This document shows positions 15,463 through 22,953 of a DNA stretch of 25,232 bases, piece after piece. The position numbers were made by a program, and so were the translations under genes. The notes beneath the pieces are model-generated. The model ran no database searches, was not told the DNA's origin, and saw only the letters and a list, made by a program, of their open reading frames with translations. The DNA is taken from contig DXEO01000093.1 in the NCBI GenBank assembly GCA_019114925.1, forward strand, positions 1 to 25,232, read 5' to 3'. Within the stretch, counting starts at the first letter, position 1, and every line of letters starts with the position of its first letter. Origin of the DNA: Candidatus Corynebacterium faecipullorum (lineage in GTDB: Bacteria; Actinomycetota; Actinomycetes; Mycobacteriales; Mycobacteriaceae).

Positions 15463-16185
15463 ATGCTGATCATCCTCCCTCCTTCTGAGACCAAAGCACA
15501 CGGCGGCAGCGGCGCGGCCCTGAACTGGGACGGGCTTTCTTTTCCCGCACTGAATCCGATCCGCCAAGAATTGGCTGCAGAATTATCATCCCTCGACGTC
15601 GATGAAGCATTCGAGGTGCTCAAACTCTCTGAGAAGCTACGTGGGGAAGCCGAGTCCAACCGCGAGTTGGCATCCTCCCCCACCATGCCCGCGCTGGAGC
15701 GTTTCACCGGCGTGCTCTACGACGCCCTCGACGCCCCCACGCTCCCCCCAGCAGCGCGGCGCTTCCTCGCCGTGGGCGATGCGTTATTTGGTCTGGTGCA
15801 CGCCGATGACCTCATCCCGCACTACCGGCTTTCCGGCGGCACCAAGCTTGGCGGGCGCACGCTGAAGTCGCGATGGGGTACGGCCATCACCGATGAGCTG
15901 CGTGCGCTTGTCGACGCTGACGAGTTCCTCATCGATATGCGCTCGGGCACCTACCAGCAACTGGGCAAGCTCAAGGACGCCGCCACCGTGCGCGTGGAGA
16001 CAGTGCAAGAGGATGGCTCCCGAAAGGTGGTCTCTCACTTCAACAAGCATTACAAAGGGGAGCTCGCTCGCATACTCGCCCTCCAAGGCGAGAATGTCTC
16101 CACCCTCAAGGATGCCGCCCGCGTAGCCCAGGAAGCGGGCATGAGCACTGAACTGCGCGGCACAGAACTGGTGCTCGTGGTCTGA
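15463..16185 (+). CDS. yaaA: YaaA/UPF0246 family peroxide-stress protein
   Basis: A 240-residue YaaA-family protein. In E. coli YaaA lowers intracellular unincorporated iron under peroxide stress and binds DNA; the actinobacterial role is inferred only. Family motifs are the N-terminal ILPPSETKAHGG, the central YRLSGGTKLGGRTLKSRWG and NKHYKGELAR. The ATG at 15463 starts the conserved MLIILPPSE segment and is leaderless by promoter position. It converges with the DUF4921 gene with 37 bp between stops and no strong terminator. Confidence 0.92.
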   Translation: MLIILPPSETKAHGGSGAALNWDGLSFPALNPIRQELAAELSSLDVDEAFEVLKLSEKLRGEAESNRELASSPTMPALERFTGVLYDALDAPTLPPAARRFLAVGDALFGLVHADDLIPHYRLSGGTKLGGRTLKSRWGTAITDELRALVDADEFLIDMRSGTYQQLGKLKDAATVRVETVQEDGSRKVVSHFNKHYKGELARILALQGENVSTLKDAARVAQEAGMSTELRGTELVLVV

Positions 16186-16222
16186 TTTATCTAGTTATCT
16201 GGCTCAGGCGAAGCCGGGCCAT

Positions 16223-17536
16223 TCAAACCAATGGGTTATAGCGCAAACTATTGCGCTTGAGCTCGCACTCAGTCGCGATAGAAATGCCGGAAGCAATCTT
16301 TCCGCGCTCGCGGAGACGGAACATGGTGTCCACGACGCGATCACGCAAACCCCACGGATCGATGGTGTTGATGTAGACCTTCGTGCCGCCCTCGAAGCCG
16401 GCCAGCGTGGATACGCGCAGCTTGATCATGACGCGCCATGGCTGCGGCAGATCCACGCTGGGTGGGCGGTGGTGCCACTCTTCATTGCAGGCCACATCCG
16501 GTCCCACTGCGGCGTGGGCTGCGTGGATCAGATCCGACATTCCACGTACTTCATCCGGGTTCTGTTCCCACGGTTCACAGCGCGGTGACTTGGAGAAGAT
16601 CTCCAGTGTGGGATAGCGGTGGCCAAATCCGGCGAAGAGCACCGCATGATCATTTTCTGCGATGACGAGGTTGCGCTTTGCTGCATAGCCCACAGCCCAA
16701 TCGTTGTACATGTTGGGGTGCGCCCGCAGAATCGCATTTTCCTGGTGAGCTGCCATACCCAAGGCATCAATCGCGACGAGCTGCTTGTGCAGGTGGTCGA
16801 AGGACGCACCCGCCGGCGCCAACCAGTTCTGGAACACAGCGACATAAGAGGCATAGCGATTGCGCTGGTAGAGCTCGCGCGTTGATTCCGCAGTGAATGT
16901 TGTCAGCAGGAAGTGCTCATCGGGGCTCAGCGTGCCGGAGGAGGCTAGCTGACTATCATCGACCGCCCCATCCACGAAGTGCCGCGAGGAAATAATGACA
17001 TCATGTCCGCCGCCGAAGAAGCCATCGGCGAGGGCGAGCAAAGAGTCCTCGTCCAGAGCGGCATCCTTACCCGCGGCCTTGAGCTTGGTGCGCACCACAT
17101 TGAGTACGTGCAGGCGCCCGGCCTCATCGGCTTCATATTTCTCCTTGTGCTGAGCCAGGTCTGGGTCCATGGTGAAGCCGTAGTTCTCATGCCAATAGTC
17201 ATAAGACACGATTTCAAAAAGGTTCGGAACGCGGCGAAACAGCGGCTGGGAGCTATCCAGCTCGTGCGGAAGAAGGCCGCGTTGAATCTCCCCCGACGCT
17301 AGGATGCGGGACTTTTCCGGCGGGGTATCCAGCATGCGGCCTGAGCAAAAGGCGCAGCTGTGCGTCAAGGCATCAGGGCCCAGCGGATGCGGATCCTTTG
17401 CAGCATGCGCAAGCGGACGGTTGCCGCGTCCTGGCACGGTCCACACCTCTGTTCCGGAGAAAGGGTTGACCTGTTTGACGGTCCCATCCGCCATGGTCTG
17501 GATAGGTTCGACGCGGCTAAAAAGTGCTTCGCTCAT
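16223..17536 (-). CDS. DUF4921 family protein, GalT/HIT-like nucleotidyltransferase fold
   Basis: A 437-residue protein resembling galactose-1-phosphate uridylyltransferase. There is a CAFC pair (C61, C64) followed by a TPPE segment, as in the GalT zinc/N-terminal region. Later comes GASFDHLHKQ with a H248-x-H250-x-Q252 signature equivalent to the GalT HPHxQ nucleophile motif. A second half rich in GFGHRYPTLEI and EEWHHRPPS follows. The spacing and flanks differ from classical GalT, and no galactose pathway gene is nearby, so the substrate is unknown. The ATG at 17536 is preferred over one eight codons upstream because a -10 box lies between them at the leaderless distance. It diverges from phzF. 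Confidence 0.8.
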   Translation of the reverse strand: MSEALFSRVEPIQTMADGTVKQVNPFSGTEVWTVPGRGNRPLAHAAKDPHPLGPDALTHSCAFCSGRMLDTPPEKSRILASGEIQRGLLPHELDSSQPLFRRVPNLFEIVSYDYWHENYGFTMDPDLAQHKEKYEADEAGRLHVLNVVRTKLKAAGKDAALDEDSLLALADGFFGGGHDVIISSRHFVDGAVDDSQLASSGTLSPDEHFLLTTFTAESTRELYQRNRYASYVAVFQNWLAPAGASFDHLHKQLVAIDALGMAAHQENAILRAHPNMYNDWAVGYAAKRNLVIAENDHAVLFAGFGHRYPTLEIFSKSPRCEPWEQNPDEVRGMSDLIHAAHAAVGPDVACNEEWHHRPPSVDLPQPWRVMIKLRVSTLAGFEGGTKVYINTIDPWGLRDRVVDTMFRLRERGKIASGISIATECELKRNSLRYNPLV

Positions 17537-17543
17537 GCAGCCC

Positions 17544-17549
17544 AGCGTA
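17544..17549 (-). promoter_or_regulatory. -10 box of the DUF4921 gene (leaderless)
   Basis: TACGCT on the minus strand ends 8 bases before the ATG at 17536; the predicted start is 17537. An upstream in-frame ATG at 17560 lies before this box and would not be on the transcript. Confidence 0.45.
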
Positions 17550-17573
17550 GACCTCCCCACCCACCGGTGCGAC

Positions 17574-17579
17574 TAGACT
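17574..17579 (+). promoter_or_regulatory. -10 box of phzF-selO (leaderless or 2-nt leader)
   Basis: TAGACT ends 9 bases before the phzF ATG at 17588; the predicted start is 17586. There is no Shine-Dalgarno sequence. Confidence 0.6.
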
Positions 17580-17587
17580 GAAGCCCC

Positions 17588-18403
17588 ATGCAGCACCGAT
17601 TCTTTGAAGTAGATGTCTTCGCCACTGGACCGTTTAGCGGTAATCCCCTCGCCGTGGTTGCGGATGCCGATGGTTTAAGCACCAAAGAGATGCAGCGTAT
17701 TGCACACTGGACCAATTTCTCCGAGACGACGTTCCTGTGCGCGCCTACAGATCCACGCGCAGACTATCGGGTGCGAATCTTCACCCCGTACGAGGAATTC
17801 CCATTTGCCGGTCACCCCACGCTGGGCAGTGCACGTGTGGCAGCGGAACTGCTGGGAAAGGACGGCACCCTGGTTCAGGAATGCGGTGTCGGGTTAGTCA
17901 CCGTGCGCCAGGACGAGGGTCGCTTCGCCTTCGCTACCCCGCCCTTGCTGCGCCACGGGGAACTCAGTGAGAATGAGCGAGCAGAAGCAGCCGCCGTGCT
18001 CGGAATCGACGAAGAGAACATCGTTGACTCCGGCTGGGTGGACAACGGGCCTGGCTGGCGCTTGCTCCAGCTCGAGTCTGCTGAGGCCGTGCGGAAGCTT
18101 CGCCCCACGCCCACCCCCGGCGTCAAGGTCGGCGTGGTCGGCCTCACCGGAGATGCGGAGCCGGCCTACGAGGTTCGCGCCATCACCGGGCAATTCGAGG
18201 ACCCCGTCACCGGTTCCTTCAACGGCGGCGCTGCCCAGTTCCTCCGCGCCAAGGAAGCTGTTCCTTCCCGCTATACCGCGGCACAAGGAAGCCAGGTAGG
18301 CCGCGATGGCCGCGTGTATATCGACGATAACGGGGACGAGCTCTGGGTAGGCGGCAACGTCCACGTTCGCGTGCGCGGAATACTGGAGTCCCGCGATGCC
18401 TAA
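17588..18403 (+). CDS. PhzF family isomerase/epimerase-like protein
   Basis: A 271-residue protein of the PhzF/diaminopimelate-epimerase-like fold. The N-terminus MQHRFFEVDVFATGPFSGNPLA is typical. The catalytic glutamate of the family is E46 in NFSETTF, and FPFAGHPT (71-78) and EDPVTGSFNGG are the substrate-binding loops. PhzF of phenazine biosynthesis isomerises a dihydro-anthranilate derivative, but there are no other phenazine genes here. This is one of the common stand-alone homologues with unknown substrate. Its last codons overlap selO by 8 bp, so the two proteins are made from one transcript with coupled translation. Confidence 0.9.
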   Translation: MQHRFFEVDVFATGPFSGNPLAVVADADGLSTKEMQRIAHWTNFSETTFLCAPTDPRADYRVRIFTPYEEFPFAGHPTLGSARVAAELLGKDGTLVQECGVGLVTVRQDEGRFAFATPPLLRHGELSENERAEAAAVLGIDEENIVDSGWVDNGPGWRLLQLESAEAVRKLRPTPTPGVKVGVVGLTGDAEPAYEVRAITGQFEDPVTGSFNGGAAQFLRAKEAVPSRYTAAQGSQVGRDGRVYIDDNGDELWVGGNVHVRVRGILESRDA

Positions 18404-19784
18404 TTCTTCATTACCATTCGAGCTGCACAATGAATTTGCCCAACGCCTCCCCCACATGGTCATGGCAAGCCGCGGGGAAGAGCAGCCAGCCCCACGAATC
18501 GTGTTTCTCAATGAGCCACTGGCCGCCGAGTTAGGACTCGACCCCGACTGGTTGCGGAGCGAGGAAGGACTGGAGTTTCTCCTCGGCCGCGGGCCAGTCA
18601 CTCCCCACGCGATGGCCTATGCCGGATTTCAATTCGGGCAGTACAACCCCGCCATGGGTGACGGCCGCGCCATCCTCTTGGGCGAAGTCACCGGCCCCAC
18701 CGCCGCTCACAACCCCACGGGCCTGTGGGATCTGCATGCCAAAGGCACGGGGCTGACGCCCTACTCGCGTTATGGCTCTGATGGGCGCGGCACGCTGCGC
18801 TCAATGCTGCGTGAGTATCTCTTTTCCGAGTCGATGCATGCCCTAGGTGTGCCCACCACGCGTTCTCTGGCGGTTATTGCCACTGGGCGCCCCATTCAGC
18901 GCCAGATGGTGGAAGAGGCAGGGGTTCTCGTGCGGGTGGCCGCGAGCCATATCCGTGTCGGCTCCTTCCACTTCGCCGCACACTCGCAGGTACCTGGGTT
19001 GCTCGAACGGCTCGCCGACTACACCATCGAACGCCACTACCCCGGCGCCGACTGCCGGGAGCTATTCACTCACGTCATGGAGGCACAGGCCACAACGGTC
19101 GCCGGGTGGATGCAGCTGGGATTCATTCACGGCGTGATGAACACTGATAACACCACGTTGTCGGGCGAAACCATTGACTACGGACCGTGTGCATTCATGG
19201 AAAGCTATGACCCCCACACCTGCTTTAGCTCCATCGATACGCAGGGACGCTACCGCTTTGGGCGCCAGCCCGACATGCTGGGTTGGAACCTTGCGCGATT
19301 GGCGGAGTCACTACTGCCGCTTATCGACGACTCCCCTGATACCGCACTCGCCTGGGCTCAAAAGGCCATCGATACCTTTGCGGACCGCTTCGAAAAAGCA
19401 CGGCGGGTCGAAGCCCTGCAGCGCTTGCAGCTGCCCGAAGAGCTTTTCCAGAATTACTACGCTGCCCTCGCGCAGGCCGCTCCGGATCTCACGCAGGCCA
19501 ACCGCAGCCTCGTCAGCGCCGCAGCAGGCAAACCAGCGGCGGCCTATGAAAGATTCGAGGATAGGAGTTTCGTTGATGCCTACTGCGCAAGTGGCCCTGA
19601 TATCAAGCTCCTAGACCAGACCGTGCCGCGCGTAATTCCCCGGCCGCGGCTGGTCGAAAACGCTCTGGGCGATGCCGAAGAGTTCGCCCGTCTTCTGCAC
19701 GCCACCACGCATCCTTTTAATGCTGCGCCGGAGTATGAGCAGCCCGGCGGTACGGAAGGCTATCTCACCTACTGCGGAACCTAG
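18396..19784 (+). CDS. selO: SelO/YdiU family protein adenylyltransferase (pseudokinase fold)
   Basis: AMPylates protein hydroxyl residues using an inverted ATP orientation; in E. coli and mitochondria it is linked to redox control. The 462-residue protein shows the family blocks GQYNPAMGDGRAILLGE (81-97), LHAKGTGLTPYSRYG (113-127, with K116), GVPTTRSLAVI (151-161), the active-site HGVMNTDN (245-252, D251/N252) and DYGP (261-264, D261). The C-terminus ends TYCGT with C460 in the position of the cysteine or selenocysteine of the family. The ATG at 18396 overlaps the phzF stop by 8 bp and has GGAG upstream. Two GC-rich hairpins follow the stop. Confidence 0.94.
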   Translation: MPNSSLPFELHNEFAQRLPHMVMASRGEEQPAPRIVFLNEPLAAELGLDPDWLRSEEGLEFLLGRGPVTPHAMAYAGFQFGQYNPAMGDGRAILLGEVTGPTAAHNPTGLWDLHAKGTGLTPYSRYGSDGRGTLRSMLREYLFSESMHALGVPTTRSLAVIATGRPIQRQMVEEAGVLVRVAASHIRVGSFHFAAHSQVPGLLERLADYTIERHYPGADCRELFTHVMEAQATTVAGWMQLGFIHGVMNTDNTTLSGETIDYGPCAFMESYDPHTCFSSIDTQGRYRFGRQPDMLGWNLARLAESLLPLIDDSPDTALAWAQKAIDTFADRFEKARRVEALQRLQLPEELFQNYYAALAQAAPDLTQANRSLVSAAAGKPAAAYERFEDRSFVDAYCASGPDIKLLDQTVPRVIPRPRLVENALGDAEEFARLLHATTHPFNAAPEYEQPGGTEGYLTYCGT

Positions 19785-19809
19785 GAGCTACGAGCGCAAA
19801 CAGAAGGAA

Positions 19810-19870
19810 ACACACCACCGCCCGGAGGTCTCCGTAGGAAAGGAAACGGCGTCTCGGGGCGGCGGTGTGT
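19810..19870. terminator. GC-rich hairpin, likely bidirectional terminator of selO and mqo
   Basis: A 14-bp inverted repeat (19810-19823 with 19857-19870) with one mismatch, enclosing a 33-base loop. On the plus strand it is followed by CTCTATCTTTCTCT; on the minus strand by TTTCCTTCTGTTT. The single A/C mismatch becomes a U-G wobble on the minus strand, so it folds at least as well in the mqo direction. It starts 26 bp after the selO stop. Confidence 0.65.
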
Positions 19871-19884
19871 CTCTATCTTTCTCT

Positions 19885-19928
19885 GCCACGCTCCCGGTCG
19901 GTTTCTCAGACCGACCGCCCCGCGTGGC
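19885..19928. terminator. Second strong hairpin in the selO-mqo spacer
   Basis: A perfect 8-bp inner stem CGGTCGGT/ACCGACCG (19895-19902/19910-19917) with a 7-base loop, inside an outer 7-bp stem GCCACGC/GCGTGGC (19885-19891/19922-19928). It is followed by a pyrimidine-rich tract on the plus strand. It is a back-up terminator or a structured RNA element. Confidence 0.55.
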
Positions 19929-20000
19929 TGGGGTTCTCTCTATCTCTCTCGCATGCGCTCTCTCAAACGCACACCATTATTATGGGGCGTTGTCCTTGGT

Positions 20001-20027
20001 GAAGCGTTCTGGTGCACTGAACACTTC
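20001..20027 (-). other. Hairpin in the mqo 3' UTR
   Basis: Arms 20001-20009 and 20019-20027 form a 9-bp stem with a 9-base loop. The one imperfect pair is C/A on the plus strand but G-U on the minus strand, indicating that it is selected on the mqo transcript. No U-run follows, so it may be a stabilising or processing structure rather than a terminator. Confidence 0.35.
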
Positions 20028-20083
20028 CTGCCAATTACTGAGAATTACCTACGAGGCAAGCACCTACGAGCCGAAAGGAGAAA

Positions 20084-21586
20084 CTACTTGGAATCAAGCT
20101 TTAGGGTCTTCTGCGTGTACTCCCACATCTCGTTGTAGAGCTTCTTGTCCTTGGAGAGCTTGGTGCCGTAGGACGGAATCATTTCCTGAATCTTGTCGCC
20201 CCACTGGATCATGTGCTCACCGAAGCAGCGCTCCAGCAGCTCAATCATGATGGCCGGGGTGATGGAAGCACCCGGGGAAGCGCCGAGCAGACCAGCGATG
20301 CTGCCTTCTGGGTTGTTGATGAGGGTGGTACCGAACTCCAAGGAGCCGAACTGCGGTGCACCCGCCGGCTTAATCACCTGGACACGCTGGCCGGCAATGA
20401 CAGTCTCCCAATCAGCCGGGTCAGCGCTCGGGACGTATTCCTTGAGGGTTTCAACGCGCTTGTCGAAGTCCTTGAGGACCTCGGTTACCAGGTACTTGGT
20501 CAGACCAAACTCCTGTGCTGCCACGCCCAGGTAAGAGGTGATGTTGTCCGGACGGATGGACTTAAACAGGTCCAGGTAAGAGCCCTTCTTCAGGAACTTC
20601 GGGGACCAGCCGCCGTAGGGGCCAAACAGCAAGCCTTCTTCACCGTCGATGACACGAGTGTCCAGGTGCGGTACGGACATCGGCGGAGCGCCGACGGCAG
20701 CCTTGCCATACACCTTGGCGTGGTGCTGCTTGACCAGCTCCGGGTTCTTGGAACGCAGCCACAGGCCGGAAACCGGGAAACCGGCGAAACCAGAAACCTC
20801 ACGGACACCAGCCCTGCGCAGCAGGTCGAGTGCGTAACCGCCGGCACCTACGAAGACAAACTTGGCGTGGACAGCCTGGTAGTCACCGGTGTGCAGGTTC
20901 TTTGCCACCACGCGCCACTTGGAACCCTCACGCTTGATATCAACGACCTCGTGGCCATAACGGATCTCAGTGCCTGCAGCCTTAGCGGCGGTGAAGAACT
21001 GCTTTGCTAGGGCTCCAAAGTTGACGTCGGTGCCCGCCTCGGTCCAAGAGATGGCGACCTTCTGGGAGTTGAAGTCACGGCCCTGGGACATCAGGGGCAG
21101 CTTCTCCTGGAAGGTGGCGTCATCGTCACTGAACTGCATGTTCGGGAACATGTGGTTATCCTTCAGCGCGTCGAAACGGCGCTTCAGATAGTCCACCTGA
21201 ATCGAGCCCTGTGCAAAGGACACATGCGGAACCGGGTTGATGAAGGCCTTCGGGTCCGTCAGGATGCCGTTGTTGAGCTGGTGGGACCAGAACTGGCGAG
21301 AAACCTGGAATTTCTCATTGATGTTCAAAGCCTTGGAGATGTCAATGCGGCCGTTCTTCTCCGGGGTGTAGTTCAACTCGCACAGCGCGGAGTGGCCGGT
21401 ACCGGCGTTGTTCCACGGCGAAGAAGACTCAAGGGCAGGCCCATCCAGGCGCTCGAAGACCATCTGGGTCCAGCTGGGCTCGAGCTCACGCAGCATGGCG
21501 CCGAGGGTGGCGCTCATAATACCTGCACCAATGAGTGCGACCTCAACCTCGTCTACTACTTGTGCTGTCTTCTTATCGGAGGACAC
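20084..21586 (-). CDS. mqo: Malate:quinone oxidoreductase
   Basis: A peripheral membrane flavoprotein oxidising malate to oxaloacetate with electrons passed to menaquinone; it is a main TCA-cycle malate oxidiser in corynebacteria. The 500-residue protein has the FAD-binding GAGIMSATLG (20-29). Family blocks ERLDGPALESSSPWNNAGTGH, FVFVGAGGYALDLLRRAG and GSIAGLLGASPGASITPA follow. Length matches the family. The start is GTG at 21586, with AAAGAGG (21604-21598) about 11 bases upstream, a leadered mRNA in contrast to its neighbours. Codon use is strongly biased to the preferred set, suggesting high expression. No clear -10/-35 pair was identified. Confidence 0.97.
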   Translation of the reverse strand: MSSDKKTAQVVDEVEVALIGAGIMSATLGAMLRELEPSWTQMVFERLDGPALESSSPWNNAGTGHSALCELNYTPEKNGRIDISKALNINEKFQVSRQFWSHQLNNGILTDPKAFINPVPHVSFAQGSIQVDYLKRRFDALKDNHMFPNMQFSDDDATFQEKLPLMSQGRDFNSQKVAISWTEAGTDVNFGALAKQFFTAAKAAGTEIRYGHEVVDIKREGSKWRVVAKNLHTGDYQAVHAKFVFVGAGGYALDLLRRAGVREVSGFAGFPVSGLWLRSKNPELVKQHHAKVYGKAAVGAPPMSVPHLDTRVIDGEEGLLFGPYGGWSPKFLKKGSYLDLFKSIRPDNITSYLGVAAQEFGLTKYLVTEVLKDFDKRVETLKEYVPSADPADWETVIAGQRVQVIKPAGAPQFGSLEFGTTLINNPEGSIAGLLGASPGASITPAIMIELLERCFGEHMIQWGDKIQEMIPSYGTKLSKDKKLYNEMWEYTQKTLKLDSK

Positions 21587-21886
21587 TGTACTTATTACCT
21601 CTTTGAGTCGATATATTCGTTGTGGTCAAGTGCCCTGCGCATGTGGGTGCACAGGGCGCGGTGAGAAGCGCTCGACGATGCTAGGAAGCAAACCGGCATA
21701 CAGACCTCCCCTGTGGGAGATCCGTCAAGCATTAATTCCACTTTACGCCCCTAAATGAGAAATAGGCATTCCTGGGAAAATAAATGCCCGAATACGAAAC
21801 CACTACCCCTTTTGTGGTGCAGGACATTTGTGGCTAGCGCTCCGCTCCACCGGACGCACCTGGCTGTACGGCCTATCATGAGCTCC
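21587..21886. other. 300-bp divergent spacer between mqo and the alpha/beta hydrolase
   Basis: Holds the mqo leader with its Shine-Dalgarno on the minus strand and the hydrolase -10 box on the plus strand. Two inverted repeats are visible: CTCCC/GGGAG (21706-21710/21715-21719) and GGCATT/AATGCC (21765-21770/21783-21788, 12-base spacer). The latter lies in an AT-rich stretch about 95 bp before the hydrolase promoter and could be an operator, but no regulator family is recognised. No gene is seen. Confidence 0.4.
21874..21879 (+). promoter_or_regulatory. -10 box of the alpha/beta hydrolase gene (leaderless)
   Basis: TATCAT ends 8 bases before the ATG at 21887; the predicted start is 21886-21887. 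The ATG at 21878 overlaps this box and so should not be transcribed. Confidence 0.6.
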
Positions 21887-22888
21887 ATGACATATGACGA
21901 ACTCGAATGGTCAGAAGATTTCCTCGGCCCCGATTTCCAAGCCGCGCCCCTTGAACTCGGCGCCGACCCTGATGGCGAGGGCGATGTCTGCGCAACGCTC
22001 GTGCGCTACTGCCCTGACTCGGATGCCCACGATGACCGCCCCGCCTTGGTGTGGGTCCATGGCATGACGGACTATTTCTTCCATGATCACGTGGCGCGCT
22101 ATTTCTATGAACGCGGCTATGCCTTTTATGCCCTCGACTTGCGCAAGTGCGGGCGCTCCCGCAGGGACGGCCAAACCTGGCATTACATCAGCGATATTAA
22201 GTATTACGACGCCGACCTCAACGCGGCGCTCGACGCACTTCCCAACCAGCGTGTCGTCATCATGGGCCACTCCACCGCAGGCACCATCATCGCGCTCTGG
22301 CTCGATCGCCTTCGCCGCCAGGACCGCGAACGCTTCAAGCGCATTTCGGGCGTTGTCTTCAACAGCCCCTGGTTGGCCATGATGGGAATGACGGATAAGA
22401 CTTATGAAGTGCTCAAGCACGCCATCTATGCCGGCGCTGCCATCGCTCCACGGATCGAGATTCCCGGAGGGGATCTCACTGCCTACGGAGAATCTATCCA
22501 TTCCGAGGAACAGGGTGACTGGGATTTCGACCGTCGCCTCAAGCCCCTGGGCGGGCACCCGAAATACCTGGGCTGGGTTGCTGCGGTCTTCCGCGGCTTC
22601 GACGCGATCCATTCCGGACGGGTCGACATGGGGCTCCCACTACTGACCATGACTTCAGGGCGTTCCGAACTCAACCAGCCTTATTGCGAATCCTCTAACA
22701 CCGCCGATGTTGTCGTGGACGTACACCAAAGCCAGCGATGGGCCAAGGAGCTTAGTGCTCGTTACACCCTTCACGTTGTGAATAATGGGCGCCACGATCT
22801 CTTTCTCTCCCGCCCTGAGCCGCTGCAGGATGCACTCTCGACAACCGCGGAATGGTTGCGCACCGTGACCCCACTGGATAGGAATTAG
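21887..22888 (+). CDS. Alpha/beta hydrolase, lysophospholipase / S33 peptidase-like
   Basis: A 333-residue soluble hydrolase counted from ATG 21887 (MTYDELEW). The oxyanion HG is at 58-59 (VWVHGMTDY). The nucleophile elbow is GHSTAG with S129, a GxSxA variant of GxSxG. LDLRKCGRSRR follows the usual Asp-loop pattern after strand 4, and the catalytic histidine is probably H303 in NGRHDLF. The substrate is unknown; lipid esters are a guess from the family. Placement between mqo and mtr matches Rv2854 in M. tuberculosis. The start is fixed by the -10 box position rather than by Shine-Dalgarno, which is absent. Confidence 0.87.
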   Translation: MTYDELEWSEDFLGPDFQAAPLELGADPDGEGDVCATLVRYCPDSDAHDDRPALVWVHGMTDYFFHDHVARYFYERGYAFYALDLRKCGRSRRDGQTWHYISDIKYYDADLNAALDALPNQRVVIMGHSTAGTIIALWLDRLRRQDRERFKRISGVVFNSPWLAMMGMTDKTYEVLKHAIYAGAAIAPRIEIPGGDLTAYGESIHSEEQGDWDFDRRLKPLGGHPKYLGWVAAVFRGFDAIHSGRVDMGLPLLTMTSGRSELNQPYCESSNTADVVVDVHQSQRWAKELSARYTLHVVNNGRHDLFLSRPEPLQDALSTTAEWLRTVTPLDRN

Positions 22889-22940
22889 ACTCGCTCACCT
22901 CGCATTACTCGGCCTGCGCGGGTTGCGGCTAGACAGCCTC

Positions 22941-22946
22941 TAGAAT
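22941..22946 (+). promoter_or_regulatory. -10 box of mtr (leaderless)
   Basis: TAGAAT ends 8 bases before the ATG at 22954; the predicted start is 22953-22954. The in-frame ATG at 22945 begins inside the box and is therefore unlikely to be used. Confidence 0.65.
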
Positions 22947-22953
22947 GATCGAC

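Larger units (their letters stand above)
19785..20083. other. 299-bp gene-free spacer between convergent selO and mqo
   Basis: Contains three inverted repeats (listed separately), pyrimidine-rich tracts on the plus strand at 19871-19884 and 19929-19964, and two copies of ACCTACGAG near 20047-20069. A 61-codon plus-strand frame at 19953-20138 runs into the mqo 3' end and lacks convincing codon use or a ribosome-binding site. No protein gene is called. The region probably serves as a two-way termination zone, with long 3' UTRs or a small RNA possible. Confidence 0.5.

Noticed and set aside
16186..16222. Terminator between yaaA and the DUF4921 gene
   Set aside because: Only a 4-bp GGCT/AGCC stem without a T-run is visible; not enough to call.
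17588..18403. Phenazine biosynthesis locus
   Set aside because: Only a PhzF-like gene is present; stand-alone homologues are widespread and no other phz gene is nearby.
19953..20138. Possible 61-residue plus-strand peptide between selO and mqo
   Set aside because: No Shine-Dalgarno or well-placed -10 box, poor codon use (TTA, AGG), and it runs into the mqo coding region on the other strand.
22945..22953. Upstream ATG as mtr start
   Set aside because: It lies inside the -10 hexamer TAGAAT and so would not be on the predicted transcript.
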